From: Brachypodium distachyon
Taxonomy: Eukaryota; Streptophyta; Magnoliopsida; Poales; Poaceae
Assembly (NCBI RefSeq): GCF_000005505.3
Contig: NC_016133.3
Coordinates: 42,435,237-42,499,236, forward strand
DNA length: 64,000 bases
Reading direction: 5' to 3'
The translations under genes and the position numbers were made by a program. Below, piece after piece: positions 9,901-24,100 of the stretch (the stretch's first letter is position 1; each line of letters begins with the position of its first letter). The notes under the pieces were generated by a model. It had not been told where the DNA came from, did not search any database, and was given only the letters and a program-made list of their open reading frames with translations.

Positions 9901-11679
9901 TAACTGGATTGCCTTTGAGAGCAGTATCAGTAGAAGGTGTTCTGCCATTGCATTCAGAAGAGGGAAATAATTCAAAAATCAGAGAGCAAGCTCCAAATGA
10001 GCAAGGGAAAACTGAAGCCTGTGGACTGTCAACAGCTTGTGGATCATCTTCTTCCTCTTCTGTTTATGCACGTGGTACAAGTATAAGCTTCCCAAGTGCA
10101 AAAACAACTGGTCGAAGGGGATGGGAAGACAACTTACCTTTATTTTCTAAAAAAATTATGCACATCAGCAATTTTAACGAGCGCACAAATCAGTGGTAAA
10201 CTAGACGAGGCTTCGTTGGTTTGTATGCCAGAGTGTACTACCGGAGCCCGAAAAACCCAATATCAATTGAATTTCATTAATATTAATTACAAAATTACCA
10301 TGTCAATGAAATTTCATTACAATATAAATATCATTTTGTTAATTTCATAACTATATCAATCAAATTTCGTTGCAACATCAATATTTCGTTCAAATACTAA
10401 TTCACATGTGAAAGCTCATGCCACGTGACCGGCGTATCTAGCTCTGGTCCCTGCCGAAGCCATTAAAAATGACACTTGCGAAGTGCACTGGGTTCCGGTA
10501 TCTAAACCCTAAACCCTCCAAACCTTTTGAAGGGAGCGAAGGTTATCACGTTGAATACACGTGTGAGAGAAAGGCAAGACAATTTTCCCGCCTGCCATGT
10601 GCTGCAAATGGCAGTTAGTTAGACATTTGCAGAGCAATAAATACAAGTTCCTCCCACTGCAATTTCAATTATTTTGTGCCACACGAGTTAATACTTGTCC
10701 AGCCTAGCTATTTTCACGCTCTTGAGCCTTGGTATCCGATTGAAACCTAGGAAGGAGGACCTTACTAGTATACATTTTGCGCGGTAACCGCATGCAGCAC
10801 GGTATATTAGTTGATCCAATTGATGATGCTTCGCGATCTATTTTCATTTGTCCAATAAATTAGGCTATGTTTTGTTTCAATATTTAAATAATATATTCAT
10901 GCTATCGTGCAACTAAAATCCTTTTTTAGGAACACACGATCATTCCATTATTTTACTGAGCCGGGATTTTGACACTATCTTGGTTTGGTTGGCACGGAAT
11001 TGGGTACAGAAATTCAATCTGAAGTTTCATGAAATCGCACATATAACCTCAATTCCTCCCTGAAAGATATCATTTCTCTGGATTTGTTTCTCATTCTACA
11101 AATCCATGTGACAGGCAAACATGATTTTTGAATCCGGAATTCAAATCCAAGCAGTGAAATCCCATCAAAATTTTGATTTCAAATGAAATGGGGGGCTACC
11201 AAACTGGCAAGGACCTTTGCTCGTATGACCATAGCACGTAAAGATTCTGGATTAGTCACCAAAAAGCCAAGCTTTTTTTAGCCAGCATCGCATGATCATG
11301 TATAGCTTCCATCGAGCTCTTTCCATGGTCTTCACCAAAATGGGAAATTACCGCGAGATTCTTGCGCTTGCTCTGTTTTTCTACTCCCACAAAATATGCT
11401 GTCAACTCAGCATTTACCTCCTCACCTCATACTTACAATCATTGAAAATAATCACATTATCAAGAACCAGGCTTGGACATAGCATATAAACAGGTTATAA
11501 TAAACCGGAGCAATCATCAGTCACAATATACCAGCCATGTAAAAATCTACTGCCAAAAAAAGGAAAAGAGAAAAACTAGAACTCCACATGTGAGTATGTG
11601 ACTGCAATTCCATGCTTCGTCTTCCTAGGAGACTCTTCCTAGCTAGCTACAATGGATATTCTTTTTGTTTTTTGTTTTT
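9901..11679. other. Intergenic region, one possible MITE
   Basis: No convincing gene. About 10,983-11,212 is bounded by weakly inverted ends (GGTTTGGTTGGCACGG and GGGGGCTACCAAACTGG), which may be an old Tourist/Harbinger-type MITE, though I could not identify a TWA duplication. The 3' UTR of the minus-strand DUF630/632 gene probably occupies the right end. A short AAACCCTAAACCCT telo-box-like motif lies at about 10,503. Confidence 0.35.
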
Positions 11680-14600
11680 CTAGCGCTGCGGCGGTTGTGC
11701 CGCGCTCCCCTCCGGCGCCGACGCGGCGGCGGCGGCGGCGTCGTAGGCGTCCGCCGATGCCGCCGCGAGCTCGGCCAGGGCGCCGGTGACGGCGGCCGTG
11801 CCGGCGCAGAGCACGCGCCCCGCCATGCCGCCCTCCACGCCCACGCCTCCCATGGCGGCGCCCGCGCACACCGACCCGACGCCCGCCACGAAGAAGTCCA
11901 GCGCGTCCATCGCCCGCGCCTCCGACGCCGCCTCCGCCGCGCGGCCCCACTCCATGCACGCCACGAACGCCGCCGGCGGCCGCGGCGGCGCCGCCACCGC
12001 GGTGGCCGCGCCCGGAGCGCCCAGGCACCGGCGCGCCCACGAGGCCAGGGCGCGCGCGTAGGCGCGCTGCGCCGACAACCACGTGTCCAGCGCCCCCCGC
12101 CAGGCCCGGACCTCGAGCTCGAGCGCCACGGCCGCCGGAGGCGGCGGCGCCGTTGATTCCGCAGTAGGAGGGACGAGAGCCACGGCGGAGGATGCGCGTT
12201 GTTGGTGGTGGAGGAAGAGGAGCTTGGCGTCGTCGATGGTGCTCTTCTGTGCCTTGTGCCGCTCTGCCATGGCTCGCCACATCCGGGAAAGCCTGAACAA
12301 TGCAACAACAACAACAGCTCAACATGTTAGTATTATATGTGTATAGTCGTAAAATTATAGATAATCAAGCTTAACATCAATCAGTAGACCAGTTACTCAA
12401 AAAGTATTGGATCATTATATCATTCATTAGCCACAAGATCACCCCTTCTTTTCACAAGCATTCCTACATTGGTACTGCCTTACATTTGCTCAAAAAAGTA
12501 GTGACATCAACAGTAAATTAAAGCATATGATTATGATGTGTGACACTGATAAGCTCTATCTGGTCCTTAGTTATTCTATGTGGATAAAATCTAGTACACC
12601 GTGTGAAGAGCTAACACACTATTTTATGAAAATTTGACTGTTTTAAATGTACTGACTTCTCAACGGTAAACAGAAGCATACCCTTGGATCAGTTCCAAAA
12701 GTTGAGGATGCAATTCCTCGTCTCTTAGAACTTCAATCCTTCTTGAGATTGACTGAACAGTGTGTATTGACACCTTCATCCGAGTCTGTAGGCTTCTCAA
12801 TGCTGCACGAGTCTTGTCGACAGAGGAAGGCTCCTCCCCTCTCACATCCTGGTTCCTCAAATGTGTCATCCTCTTCTCGTACTCTATTCTTAACCGCTCA
12901 CCCACCTACAAGCAACAAAGGTAAGCATGATATCCTCTAGTTATGTGGATCTTCCAGTGTATGTTTGTGACAGTGACAAGGAGCATACCTTTACTTCTTT
13001 GTATAATTTCTTCTCCCATGTATACAATCTATCCAGAGTGGAGTGGTGACTTCCAGACATTGTGCTGCAAGATTCTTCAGAGTAACAGCTGCTTGTGTCA
13101 TTGTCAAAGAGATCATCTATTGAGTTAGAGGAAGCAAGAAGGAACCGGGAAGATGATGACCGGGTTGATGCAGAGCGCAAAAGTGCAACTGGGTTTAGCA
13201 TCTTTACTGCATTATGAAATTCATGAGTAAGTTTAGAGAGTGAAATCTGAAATATTTTAAGTAACTCAAGTGTTGGTTTGTAAAAGTGGTACCAGAAAGA
13301 TCGCTTGAGGCTGTGTATTGAGCTCTACTTGCCTCCAACATCCGCGAGACTTCCTGAGCAGCATTGCAAATACCCAAGAACTGACTGTCAATGTGTTCCA
13401 TGGCCTCGACCAGACTTGCTGGCCTTCGGTTTACATAGACAGTATAACCAGCTGGTGTTTCTTCTGGATTTGCTACTTTGTTCCTCGTCGGTTCTTTCTT
13501 ACGTGTCTTGATCTCAACATCCACTGCGTTACGGGGTTCAAGTACTTCTGCGCACTGAATACCTTTGGATTGAAATCCCTTTGTTTCTTGCTTTACATTG
13601 ACTTCGGAATTCCCTGGGCGAGCACCCTCCATAGAGGCCATGCATCTTTGATCATCTGAATGCTCACATTCCTCGTCTTCGTCTTCTTCCTCATCATCGT
13701 CCTCGTCAGATTCTTGTTCTTGCTCCTCCTCTTGTTTGTTCTGCATTTGCTCAGGTTCTTGACACTCATCATCTTCCTCTTCGAGTTCTGGGATTCCTTC
13801 CTCCTCTCTCACCCGTTGTAACCGTGCCAATTCATCGTCAGTGACCACATTGTCATAGCTACTCCGAGGGCGCGGATACGGATAGCTGTCCAGCGACGAG
13901 AATGGGTTCCAGAAGGAGTCCCACTGTGATGATTCCGGTTCCTGTGGTGACGGAGGTGGGTACCTTGGCCTGTCATGAGACGAATAATAAGAAGTTCTCA
14001 TTGGTTCCTGGGGTGAAGGAGACATGTAGCTTGTCCTGTCATAAGGTGTGTAATAAGATGTCCTTGTTGGTTCCTGGGGTGAAGCAGATGTGTAGATTGG
14101 CCTGTCATGAGATGTGTAATAAGATGTCCCCATTGGCTCCTGGGGTGAAGGAGATGTGTAACTTGGCCTTTCATAAGGTGGCATATAATAAGAAGAGTTC
14201 CTCACTGGTTCCCGGGGTGATGGAGGTAGGTAGCTTGGCCTGTCATAAGATGTGTAGTAAGCAGACGGCCTCATCGGCGAGGAATTCGTCGCATAAAATC
14301 TATCCGTGCCACCATAGCTATCCATGGGGTAATGCGACTCGATACGGACTGTTTCCACAGGCCTTGGAGCCTCTTCCACTGACACGGATGGGTTTGATTC
14401 TGACCTCAAGTACTTTGCAACATGCACTGTCCTCTTCTCATATGAACCGTAAGGAAGGCCGAGCATCTCTGGCTTCTGCTGCTTGACTGGAGAAATTAAT
14501 GGATCAAAGATCAACTCATGGATATCATCTCCAGCAACGAACCGCTGCAGGGCCTTCGAAACACGTTTCAAGGACTCGATGTAGGCGATGTGCGATGTTG

Positions 14601-14703
14601 CAAAACGGTTGCGCTGCTCCAGTGCTTGCTTGATGAAGTCCCTCCTGTCCCGGCACATCTTGACAGCCTCCTCATCTTCTAACCTGGAAGCAGCACATCC
14701 CAT
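11680..14703 (-). CDS. DUF630/DUF632 protein (NRG2/REL2-like family)
   Basis: Four exons: 14703-13293, 13206-12989, 12905-12682 and 12292-11680. All have GT-AG borders and sum to 2466 nt, 821 residues. The N-terminus MGCAASRLEDEEAVKMCRDR is the DUF630 signature with a potential myristoylation Gly2 and Cys3, suggesting membrane attachment. Residues about 149-256 hold five tandem copies of a ~22-residue Tyr/Ser/Pro unit. WDSFWNPFSS (261-270) is a family motif. An acidic stretch lies at about 300-360. DUF632 spans the remaining exons (LYTWEKKLYKEVK, VGERLRIEYEKRM, IQGLSRMWRAM) and ends with an Ala-rich segment containing CMEWGRAAEAASEARAMDAL. Family members act in nitrate signalling and leaf morphology in Arabidopsis and rice; the specific role here is unknown. 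The last exon is much more GC-rich than the others. Confidence 0.9.
13925..14262 (-). repeat. 66-bp coding tandem repeat (five copies) in the DUF630/632 gene
   Basis: The protein repeats Y-Y-x-x-[YH]-[DE]-R-x-x-Y-x-x-x-S-P-[QR]-E-P about every 22 residues, from residue 149 to 256. At DNA level, GGTTCCTGGGGTGAAG-type blocks recur every 66 bp on the + strand. Copies differ by several substitutions, so the array is not newly expanded. Confidence 0.85.
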
Positions 14704-17090
14704 GTCTCCAGAGTCTTATAGTTTCAGTGCCATGCCCAGTTCAGAACTTCTCAGTTTAACATGTGAAAAACAAAAAGGAAAGCAACCGGTAAGTTTCAGC
14801 TTCAAGAAACCAGGTGCAATGTACCAGTGCAGAAATTACCTGATGCCGCAGAAGGATCAATTGTTAGCACCGAGTGCATTGCAGCTGGAGTCAATGAACC
14901 AGAAGATGACACGAACCAACCTACAAACTGAAACGTTTTGGAGATTTCAGAAGTGAATGAGATGATGCACATTCACTACATGCAATCAAATTGTGCATCA
15001 AACGGGACTAGGACATAGCCACATATGCCATTCAGGAGCGACAGGCAATCAGGAGTGTTGGAACTGATTGACTGCAATCTTAAATCGACAGCTTGACAAG
15101 AGTCAAAATCAGGTCAGAAACCAAGAGAGAACATGAAATGGAACTAATTTTCACAAGCCCGGAAAAATTCTCTACTGAAAGGGAAGTAAAGCTACAAAAC
15201 TACAGAAAGATGCTCTTTTGCAAATGAAATACCCCACTGTAAAATACCCTACACATTTGTTGGTTAGCAACAGCACTCTTAGTCTCTTACCTCCTAAAAG
15301 AGGGACTAAAAAGCAAGAAAGTGAGGAACATAATCCCCGGGCCAGCAAGAAATGAATGGCCCTACTGCCTACATGATCATGGTCACATTAAATGGACTCC
15401 ATAGCTATACTAAATTCAGTCCAGCCAGTGCACTGTGAAGATAATAAGCTCAGGACACTGCTGGTTGTACATTCGGAATTCCAAGCAACACTTTTTTTCA
15501 GTCAAACCAGTACAAACGACATCATTCTTAATGTATGTAAATCATTAGCAACCAGGAAAACACAATGCAAAAGAGATGTTAAAGGTGATATAAGGGTCAG
15601 CTTCTGAGGATTTTCAACAGTAGAAGAAGTGCACATAATTTTCAGTATCAGGCATGGAAAACTGTTGGTTTGGGTCGATTAGTTTACTGCAGCTCCATGG
15701 TAACTAATTTTTTGTTGTTTAAGCAGTTCGGTGAAGGTAAAATGCAGTAACAAGTACAAAATTTACAAGCTAGTAAAGCCGAAAGCTCGGTTGATGATAA
15801 TGGGTAATAATACCCCTTGTCTCCTCTTGGTAGACCCAAAAGGGAAAAAAAACATCTGCTAATATTTAATGAGTATATTTTATTACATTCACTAACCAGG
15901 GAATGGAAAGGAATGGAAGAGCAGATAATTTTTATATAAAAAAAATTGAATGATGATGGACACAGGCACACAGCAGAGGCGCATCAGTGCTCATCGCATC
16001 TTGGTTAACCACAAATCATGGAACAAATGCTGAAATTTTGGGCCCCAGAGACAAACACTATAACACAGCCAGGCAAGGGAATTCCGACCCTGAAATTTTC
16101 TGAGCCCTCAACAGAAGAAATAAAAAATATTAATTGACCAAATTATGGGGACCAACTGTCTGCTAGTAAAAAAAAACTGGAAGGAAGTCAAGCAGGGAAT
16201 ATCTGATGCGTGAGAGGAGCCAGGGGAAGGGGGGAAAAGATGAAATCTTAGGGGTGATACAAGGGGAAAAAAACAGAATAGCACAACTGTTGCGCAATAA
16301 TCGCAGAGAAACGGGTCGATTCTCCCTTTTGCCAGATTAAAGAAGAGGCCCAAAAAATTCAGAAGAAAGAAGACCAGACGGTACAGGAGCACAGTTTACA
16401 CATCATTCTGAAGTGCGGAGGAAGCAAAGGCAGAGAAATTGGAGATAGAGATGCAGAGGGAGAGAAAGAGAAGAGGAAGAAGAAGGAGAAGAAGAACAAG
16501 GGACATCCATCCATTAATCCATACATGTTCTTGGAGCACGAAATTCTCCCTCTCTCCGTCTCTGTCTGGAGATCAAGAACAGCTCCACAAGAACCCTCCC
16601 TCCGCACACACTTTCTCTCTCAACTTTGGCCCCCGCAAACGCAAAGCCTCCCATCCAACCACAATCAATTTCGGGCATTAAACAACTAAACATTAAGGGG
16701 AGGAGGAAGAGTAATGCCAGTATGTATACGTATGCAGCCTAGAACAAACAAACACAGATTAAAATAAGATGAGAGATTATACACACATACCTGACGATAC
16801 CGACCTTCCTTCTCCTCTATCCTTAATTTTCTCCCTCAAACCCTTCTTCGGGGACCTCGCCGCCTCGGCCTCTCTGCGCGTAGAACAAGAACAAAGAAGA
16901 GCCCAAGAAGGATTTCTGCCGAGAGAGAGGGGAGAGAGTGTGGGTGGCAGAGGCGAAGAGAGAGAGAAAGAAGGCGAACAACAACGGTCAAAAGACTTGA
17001 AAGGAGGAGAGAAGAAGGAGAAGTCATCAGTCAGTAGTAGAGAGAGAAAAGGGAAGCCGGTGGGGCCCGCCTGGGCCATGGCTGAATTCG
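14704..17090 (-). other. Probable 5' leader and 5' UTR introns of the DUF630/632 gene
   Basis: Reading the minus strand, a strong donor (CGTCAG then GTATGTGTG) lies near 16,794, just downstream of a CT-rich segment (16,800-17,080) typical of grass 5' leaders. A second donor-like site (ATCAG then GTAATT) lies near 14,839. This suggests at least one leader exon and one or two UTR introns. No other gene was recognised. Exact exon borders need transcript data. Confidence 0.5.
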
Positions 17091-20000
17091 GGGTATGACC
17101 CTACGCTTTGCTGTTATCTACCAATAATACCCCACTCATTCATGGATTCTTTTCGCGGTTCCATGGAAACATTGGCTCCCCAGAGACGCCTGCCGGGGCA
17201 TTTCGGGAAATTTCTTGTCTTTGGGACCTCTGAGTAAATACGTATTATTGTTTATTCACTATTTTCTTCTCGTGGAATTTTTGACGCGTTAAATGAGTAG
17301 ATTTTGTTTTATTTGCGTGTGTGAGTGCAGAAATTCATGGTGATTTGGAAGTATACGACGGCATTAAATATTTTACGTTACGAAATGCAGTGGAAACTGA
17401 AGTATGACCATGACCATGCATTTTGGATCGTTCCTTCGGAAGTAAGAATCCGAGGAGAATGGCTACACGTTTTTTATGATTTTATATCTGTGTGGGGGCT
17501 AGAGCGGGTAAATTTTGTGGCGTCATTCGTGATTTATTTATTTATGACAACCAAACATTTATCAAGATTGTAACAACTGCTGCATATGTAGCTGTCAAAT
17601 TCGCCGGTAAAAAAATTGGATTTGCGGGAAATTACGGAGCCGTTCGATTTGCAGGGAATTTGTTGATTCATGGGAAAGAAAGCACATAAATTTTCTGACT
17701 CCCGGTGAAATTTAATCGTTCGCTGTTAAATTCCCGCATCGAGCAAGCCTTTAGTGTCGCTCATATTTTTTTAGAAAAAAATTGTTCATGCCAAACATAA
17801 GCTTTCTCTTTCTACCTTCCTTTTTCACTAAAACTTTTTGCACAAATTTGTGATGATCATGTCAGCTAAGTTTGGCCTTGTATGCATGCCCTCACACTTC
17901 TCTCATTCCCTAGCTACTAGGAGACAGTTCAGTTACACCTACAAAACACAACTTATAATCACACCAAAGGAAACCTCCTTCTATTCCTCTTCTTCTTTTC
18001 TTCCTACACGTCAACCAATTAAAATAAAAAAAATGACCGGGCACAGAAATATTTAATTGGGAATAATGCGGGCTAGCTAGCACTGCATGGGCAAGAAAAA
18101 ATAGTTGGGAAAAGCTCAAGAGAGAACAGATGCCCCTCTCTCTTTTTAGGTTGTTCAATTTCGGATGAAGGTTCCTTAGATGCCTATGCACTAAGTAGTG
18201 GCTAGCATTTCCAGTCTAGGGAATAATTCATGATGTATTTAATTTGTAAAATGGGAAAGTAATAAATATTCGACTGTGGATGCATCGACACACCAACAAT
18301 TTTTGTTATTGAGTCATTTTTAGGGTTCTCTACGCAGTATTAGGTAGGTCGAACCCGATGGAGACGGCAACAGAAAGAGTTATGGACAGTTGTCCGCATA
18401 TGAAGTTTGGTTTTGAGGTTTTATGTACATGATACTTCTGCAAAGAAGAATGTTTTCTCTTTTTTTTTTACTCCAAAGAAGTTTGGAAAGGGTCTCTTGT
18501 ATGCATGGGTGGAGAAGAGCATGCGTAGGAATTTTCAAAAAGATAAAGCCCAGTTTGTTTAGCATGCCTTCCTCTCTGTCTAGCTCAGAGGTGAAAAAAG
18601 CAAAAGAGATGAAAGATTCCTCCACATGTCCTTGTTCCTGGATTATTTTTTCCCCTTCTTGAAACCCTTTTTCTCACACCTTTATCTTGCCACAGATGCT
18701 TCAAAGATTGGTGCTTCTTCATCCAAAACCACCACCCTAGATTGGAAAACTACGACCCTTATCTATCTTTTAATCTTTTTGAAAAGGAAACTAGGCAAGA
18801 TAAAAATGTTCCCAAGTAAAAGATGGCCTTTTCATCCAGTTATCTCACTAGAGGATAGCCTTCATAGCCTTTTTTCGCTTAATTATCTCACATAATCATT
18901 GCTAAATTGAGCACATGAATAATTGAACATTTTCAGGTAATACAGAGCTTTTCAAAAAGAATGATCATGGAAATAATATATTGCCAGTCCAAACTGTTTC
19001 TCTAGAACTCTGAACCTGCAGACTTCTGGAAGTTGAAAGGAACAATAACATGGAAAGCTCACAAAATGTGCATGTTAAATCAAGACATTTAAAAAAATCT
19101 TTCTGCCCTTATCCTGGTTAAAAAAATATAAAAGGGAAGAGTTCTTCATCTCATACCAGCACTAGCTAGATCCTCTGGTTGCAGCCTTGCAGTCTGCTTA
19201 GAGTTTGACATTATCAAAACATGAGAAGTGACAAGCACAAGAGGCCCCTGCATGCTTTTTTCCCAAAGTCTCATGGATCAGAAGAAACATGATTGCCAGA
19301 AACATGGCCAAATTTGCCTTAGTTATTTTACTGCTGCTAGATCCACAGTACAGTGCAGGGCTAACCTTAATCAAATGCCTGCTCTTAGGACACAACAAGA
19401 ATCTTAACTTGCTCTTTTCATCAATACCATGTGGACCACCACAGTGAATTAAAATAAAAGGAAAAGAAAGACTGAGAGAGCAACTACACTGGGTACCTGT
19501 CCAATGAAACACATGCATGCTTATGCTGTAGCCTCAATCTGCTGGTCAATTTGTCATTAGACTCCCTTTTCTTTGTAACAGCACCTTTCCCGTTGAAAAT
19601 GCAATTACCAGTACAGTAGTACTAGACATGCATTTATCTAAGGTCAGCTGGTTTAAATTATCTGAAAACCCTGCAGGAAAAGCTGGCATGATTTATTTTT
19701 TCTTGCTTACTCTCACCAGACTTGCATCTAGCTACATGGGTTTATGATAGCATAGTGTTCTTCTGTCCGCAAGATCGAAGAGCTAACTGTAGAAGCCAGC
19801 AAATATCTCATCTTCATGTTATGCTATAGCTTTTCTTCCTTCTTCTGCAAATGTACTGTATTATATAGTTCTATAGTCTACAGTATCAGTAGCCTAGCTG
19901 GACTCAAGTTGGAGGGTTCACACACAGCTCACTCACAGAAAAATCCAAGGCTTCAAGTATGCCTGCTCATGGCAACTAGTCAAGATCCAAATGAAGTTTA

Positions 20001-21110
20001 TATGTGGCTTGCTACTCTTTTCCATGCATATTATTATTACCTACCAAAACCACCATCTTAAATCAAATCACATCCACTTGAGAGAGGAAACAAAACTGTA
20101 CTTGTGCTGTTCCTGGTAAGAACTGTACCAAGATAGAAAAAAAAAGAAAACAATAAAGTATCTCTGCTCTCTCAGTCAGCACTGAAGAATGGCTACTCCT
20201 GACTCCATCACATGACCTGCTGCCTCCAATTGGTACATATGCATGGCAAGCAGGCTCTGCATTACACCAAGGAATTCCATTAAGGGTTGCTGTGTTCGCA
20301 GATGCATCCATGCCATCACTGTCAAAATGGAGCCCCTCCCATCTCAAGATTGAGAGAAGTCACAACAAAGTATTGCAAGACTAGAGACTGTTAAAGACTG
20401 TGGTAGTGTGATAGTGTGTCAATGTGGTCCATGGAGAGAGGGGTAGAGGAATCTGCACGGTGAAGTTTTATGGCACATGAATTGCAAAGCACAGTGAATG
20501 ATCAGCCAGTTTGCTTACATTGCATGCATGGATGCAGGCACACACAACCACATTGATGACCCCCACCATTGAAGGCTGGGGCAGCAGCAGGAATTTAGTG
20601 GCAGCCATTTGTTGTGTTCATGAGCTTTGGCTGATGCTTGTTATGATCATGATGGTGCTGAAGAATTTCGAACTTCACTTGCAAAAGAGGCCTACCACCA
20701 GTTGGGTTTATACAGCTGAGAAACTGGCTTGCAGGGGTCCACCACAACGCTGGTCCAAAGCCCAAACATGAGACAAGTCTTCTTCATATGCCAACATCTG
20801 CAAATTCGGCTGGAAATTTCCATTCAAAGCTTGCAACGTTGTTCAGATTTTACCCGTCGGTTTTCAGGTTTTACTTTTAGCCACTGCCTGGCTTCCATAT
20901 GTGTTGTCGCCATGCTGCATAAAACCTCAAGCTAGTTGTAGAGCAACGGACCATGGATATGTAAGAACAATATCTTTTTAGGCATTATTACTTTTAGTAT
21001 ACATGTTTCGATCTAAAGGAATGTACATAGCATAAGGTAGGCAATGTATCAGCTCAGGAAGCAGCCAGGCTAGCACGGACAAACCCTAACGAGATGGCAC
21101 GGAAAATGCA
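17091..21110. other. Intergenic region without recognised genes
   Basis: About 4 kb of AT-rich DNA with only short frames. The longest (20,063-20,347, minus) shows no recognisable domain. I searched by eye for known miRNA mature sequences and tRNA arms and saw none. The right part may hold the 3' UTR of the minus-strand DUF1666 gene. Confidence 0.45.
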
Positions 21111-24100
21111 TCAGCAGGGGAAAAGGATAGGGGATCCATCCCGCCTCAGCTTGTTGTCAGAGAGATCAAGCTTGCTCATCTTCTCCTCGCACCACAGCAG
21201 CTGCTCCTTGCTGAGCTTCGCCATTCTCAGGACCCTCGACACAACTTTGATGTCGGTCAGGGCAAACAGCAGCTGCACTTCTTCCATTGTGGTTGGCCAG
21301 GTCTTGTTCTTCCATCCCTTTTTCTTCTTGAATAGCTCTTTCACCTTCACCTCCTTCTGCGGGTGCGGAGATAAGCATTAGCAAGCAAATAGTAGGTAGT
21401 ATCATGCAAACACTTCAATCACACATACTTTGAAGGAAGCAACTGCCATATCCAGGCAAATGAGCTTCAAAAGTTTTATTTCATACTGGATTAACATCAC
21501 AAGTTGGGCACATAAACTATTGGCATTTGTAACCTTATTAGGGCAACATTTATTAACTGGCTCCCTCCAAAACACCAGCCTCCCTGGCGCCACACAGTAT
21601 AGGCTCGGCGCTAGCCCTAATTTTTTGCGAGAAGAGGTAAAACACGCAATTAATGAAAGGCTATTTAGGGAAATTACACACTAGTAGACCAAGGAAGCCA
21701 TGCATGCTTATGATTAGTGCGATTTGCTCTCATATTAATTGGATGAACAAAGCAAGCACTAGTGCTTGTACTTCTGTGACTAGCACAATTAAAACATCTA
21801 TTTATTACGTCTAACCTTGTCAAGAGAGGATTGAACTTGCTGGATAGAACTTCCAGTATGACCATGAACGCTCATGAGGACACTACTCCTTTTCTTGTCT
21901 TTCTTCAGGAAAAGACGGAAAGTTAAGATAGACTCCTCTAATAATTTGATGAGATCAGGTGCGAAAGTTGATGGTTCCATTTGGTCTTCAGCATTATCTT
22001 TCTTGTCTGCGACTGAATAGACAAAACAGAAATGGAAGCAATGACATCAAAATGATTATGGCAGTGATTATACAAACGCATGTAAAAAATAATGTACAAG
22101 CAGTGGTACTGATAGAAGGGTGCTCTAACTGCCTACCTCACCAAAGTTTATCCCCCAAAAACAAACATTATTCGAACTTAGAACAAACAGTTCCAAAATA
22201 TAAGTTTATCCCCCAAGACAGGAAGCTTCTTTTCCAAACAAGGAACAAAGTCACAGAAAGAAAGAAAAAGCCCTTCAAGAGTTCATTGCACTGAGCCACT
22301 GAGTACTTGCTGCCTTACTGGATGGTCAGGGTAAACTCTGACAAAAGGATTTCGGTACAGGATTTTACACACTATACATTGCACATTACAGCGGTAAAGA
22401 TCCATTGGTTATTTAGCAAAGTATTATGTGAGCAGAAAGTTTGTTTCAACTTTCAACTGACCTGTTAGCTGCATTTAGTTAATAAAATGTATACATGTAC
22501 CAAGTCCTGCAGCCAGTCTAGACTGACAAAAAAAGTCGAAGTTATATGCAATCAATGAGGAAGTTCATTCCCAGGTATACTGACATTTCTTAAAATTTGC
22601 GAGTAGAATGCTCTTAAAACTTCTGTGCACCACTTCAGTCACAGGCTCGGCACATGCATGGACTTAATAGTAGGCAACATGTGGCTCTAGTAGGCAGCAT
22701 GTGGCTCTTAAGCAATTATAGGGTTCAGGTGTTACCATCTTCAAAGAAATTGGTGATGTTATAAAACTGACTGGTGTTTTCCTTGGTTACATGAATGTGA
22801 AACAGAAAAGAACTCAGATTCAACATGGTACATCATTGACCATTAATAGTGGCACAGTGTACAGAAGATTTAATTGGCCTGTAGCATGTGCATTATGTGT
22901 AGGACATTCAATGAAAATCTATTTACTGTCCTATCCGCCTAGTGCTAGTTAAAAGGAATAACACTCCATATAACCTACAAAGGGGGACACTGGGACAGTC
23001 TGCATCTCATTTAATATGACAACCATGCTCCATGTGTGCAAACAAGATGCTTAGATCTACCACCTATTCTTCTACAACATAGTAAACCTTAACCATCTCC
23101 ACCATGATTAAGACTGTAGAAGAAGCGAGACAAATATTGCCAATTAGATTATACTTGGGGGACATATTTCCAATAGAATAACACAAACTTAAGCGCTACT
23201 GCAAAGCTATACATATAACAAGTATCAATAGTAGGAACCATGTTACCTCACAATAGCGTGAGATTCAGCTCATGTTACATGTCACCTCATACTAGCAGAA
23301 AGTTTATCACACCATTTTTTAGGATATAACTTTCTAGACGGAAACGGTCCACAAAATGCAGCTTTGACCACTACATTCTGTTGTATTGATGTATAATCAT
23401 AAAACATAAGATATTTTTAATATTACATTTTAAGACAAAATCTACACGTATTCCCGGGCAATACCACATGACAATATGATATTCATTTATTCATGAATCC
23501 AATGTAAATAGTTATACAGACTTTTTGATAACCAAATGCACCTACACTTGTTTTTAAACATAGGAGGCATTTGAAACAGAAAATATGAGGAGTTAGCTGA
23601 AACTCTGAAATGCAATTGTTGCCATCTATAATCTCAACTGTACCAATGAATGCATGCTTTAACCGTAATTGTCATTTCAGATATAAGTTATTGCCTGAAA
23701 ATCCTGAAACGTACCGACTATGCCACAAATGCACGTCAGAAACAGTGTTAGATCATAAATTTATCTCAGATCAGAAATTTAAGGTATTCTCTATTCTTAG
23801 TTATTTACGTCTATCGAACTTATCTAAGAAAATATTATAAATGCACTCCCGATTTTATTTTAAATACACCATCCTGTTACACCTCAGTACCACATTTCAT
23901 GTACTCTTGGGCAAGGGCAATTGAAACTACCAATGGGAAATACCAGTCTGTCTGATTGGATACAATGTACTGTCGTATTAAACAGTTAAAAATGTAATTA
24001 GATGGATGAGGAAAAGAACAAGTTGACCTGATATCAGATGTACCAGTAAGAATAAAGGTCCATCTTTCAGGTACATGAAAAATAAATAAACCACAAAAGC

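Noticed and set aside
10503..10517. Telomere-like AAACCCTAAACCCT motif
   Set aside because: Only two units; a telo-box-sized motif, not an interstitial telomere array.
11643..12325. Two further long frames on the minus strand and several on the plus strand over the last DUF630/632 exon
   Set aside because: Only the frame ending at 11680 continues the spliced DUF632 sequence with correct phases. The others are GC-driven shadows.
20063..20347. 94-codon minus-strand frame with several Cys and His
   Set aside because: No recognised motif, no splice or promoter context, and flanking sequence of the same composition. Retained only as intergenic.
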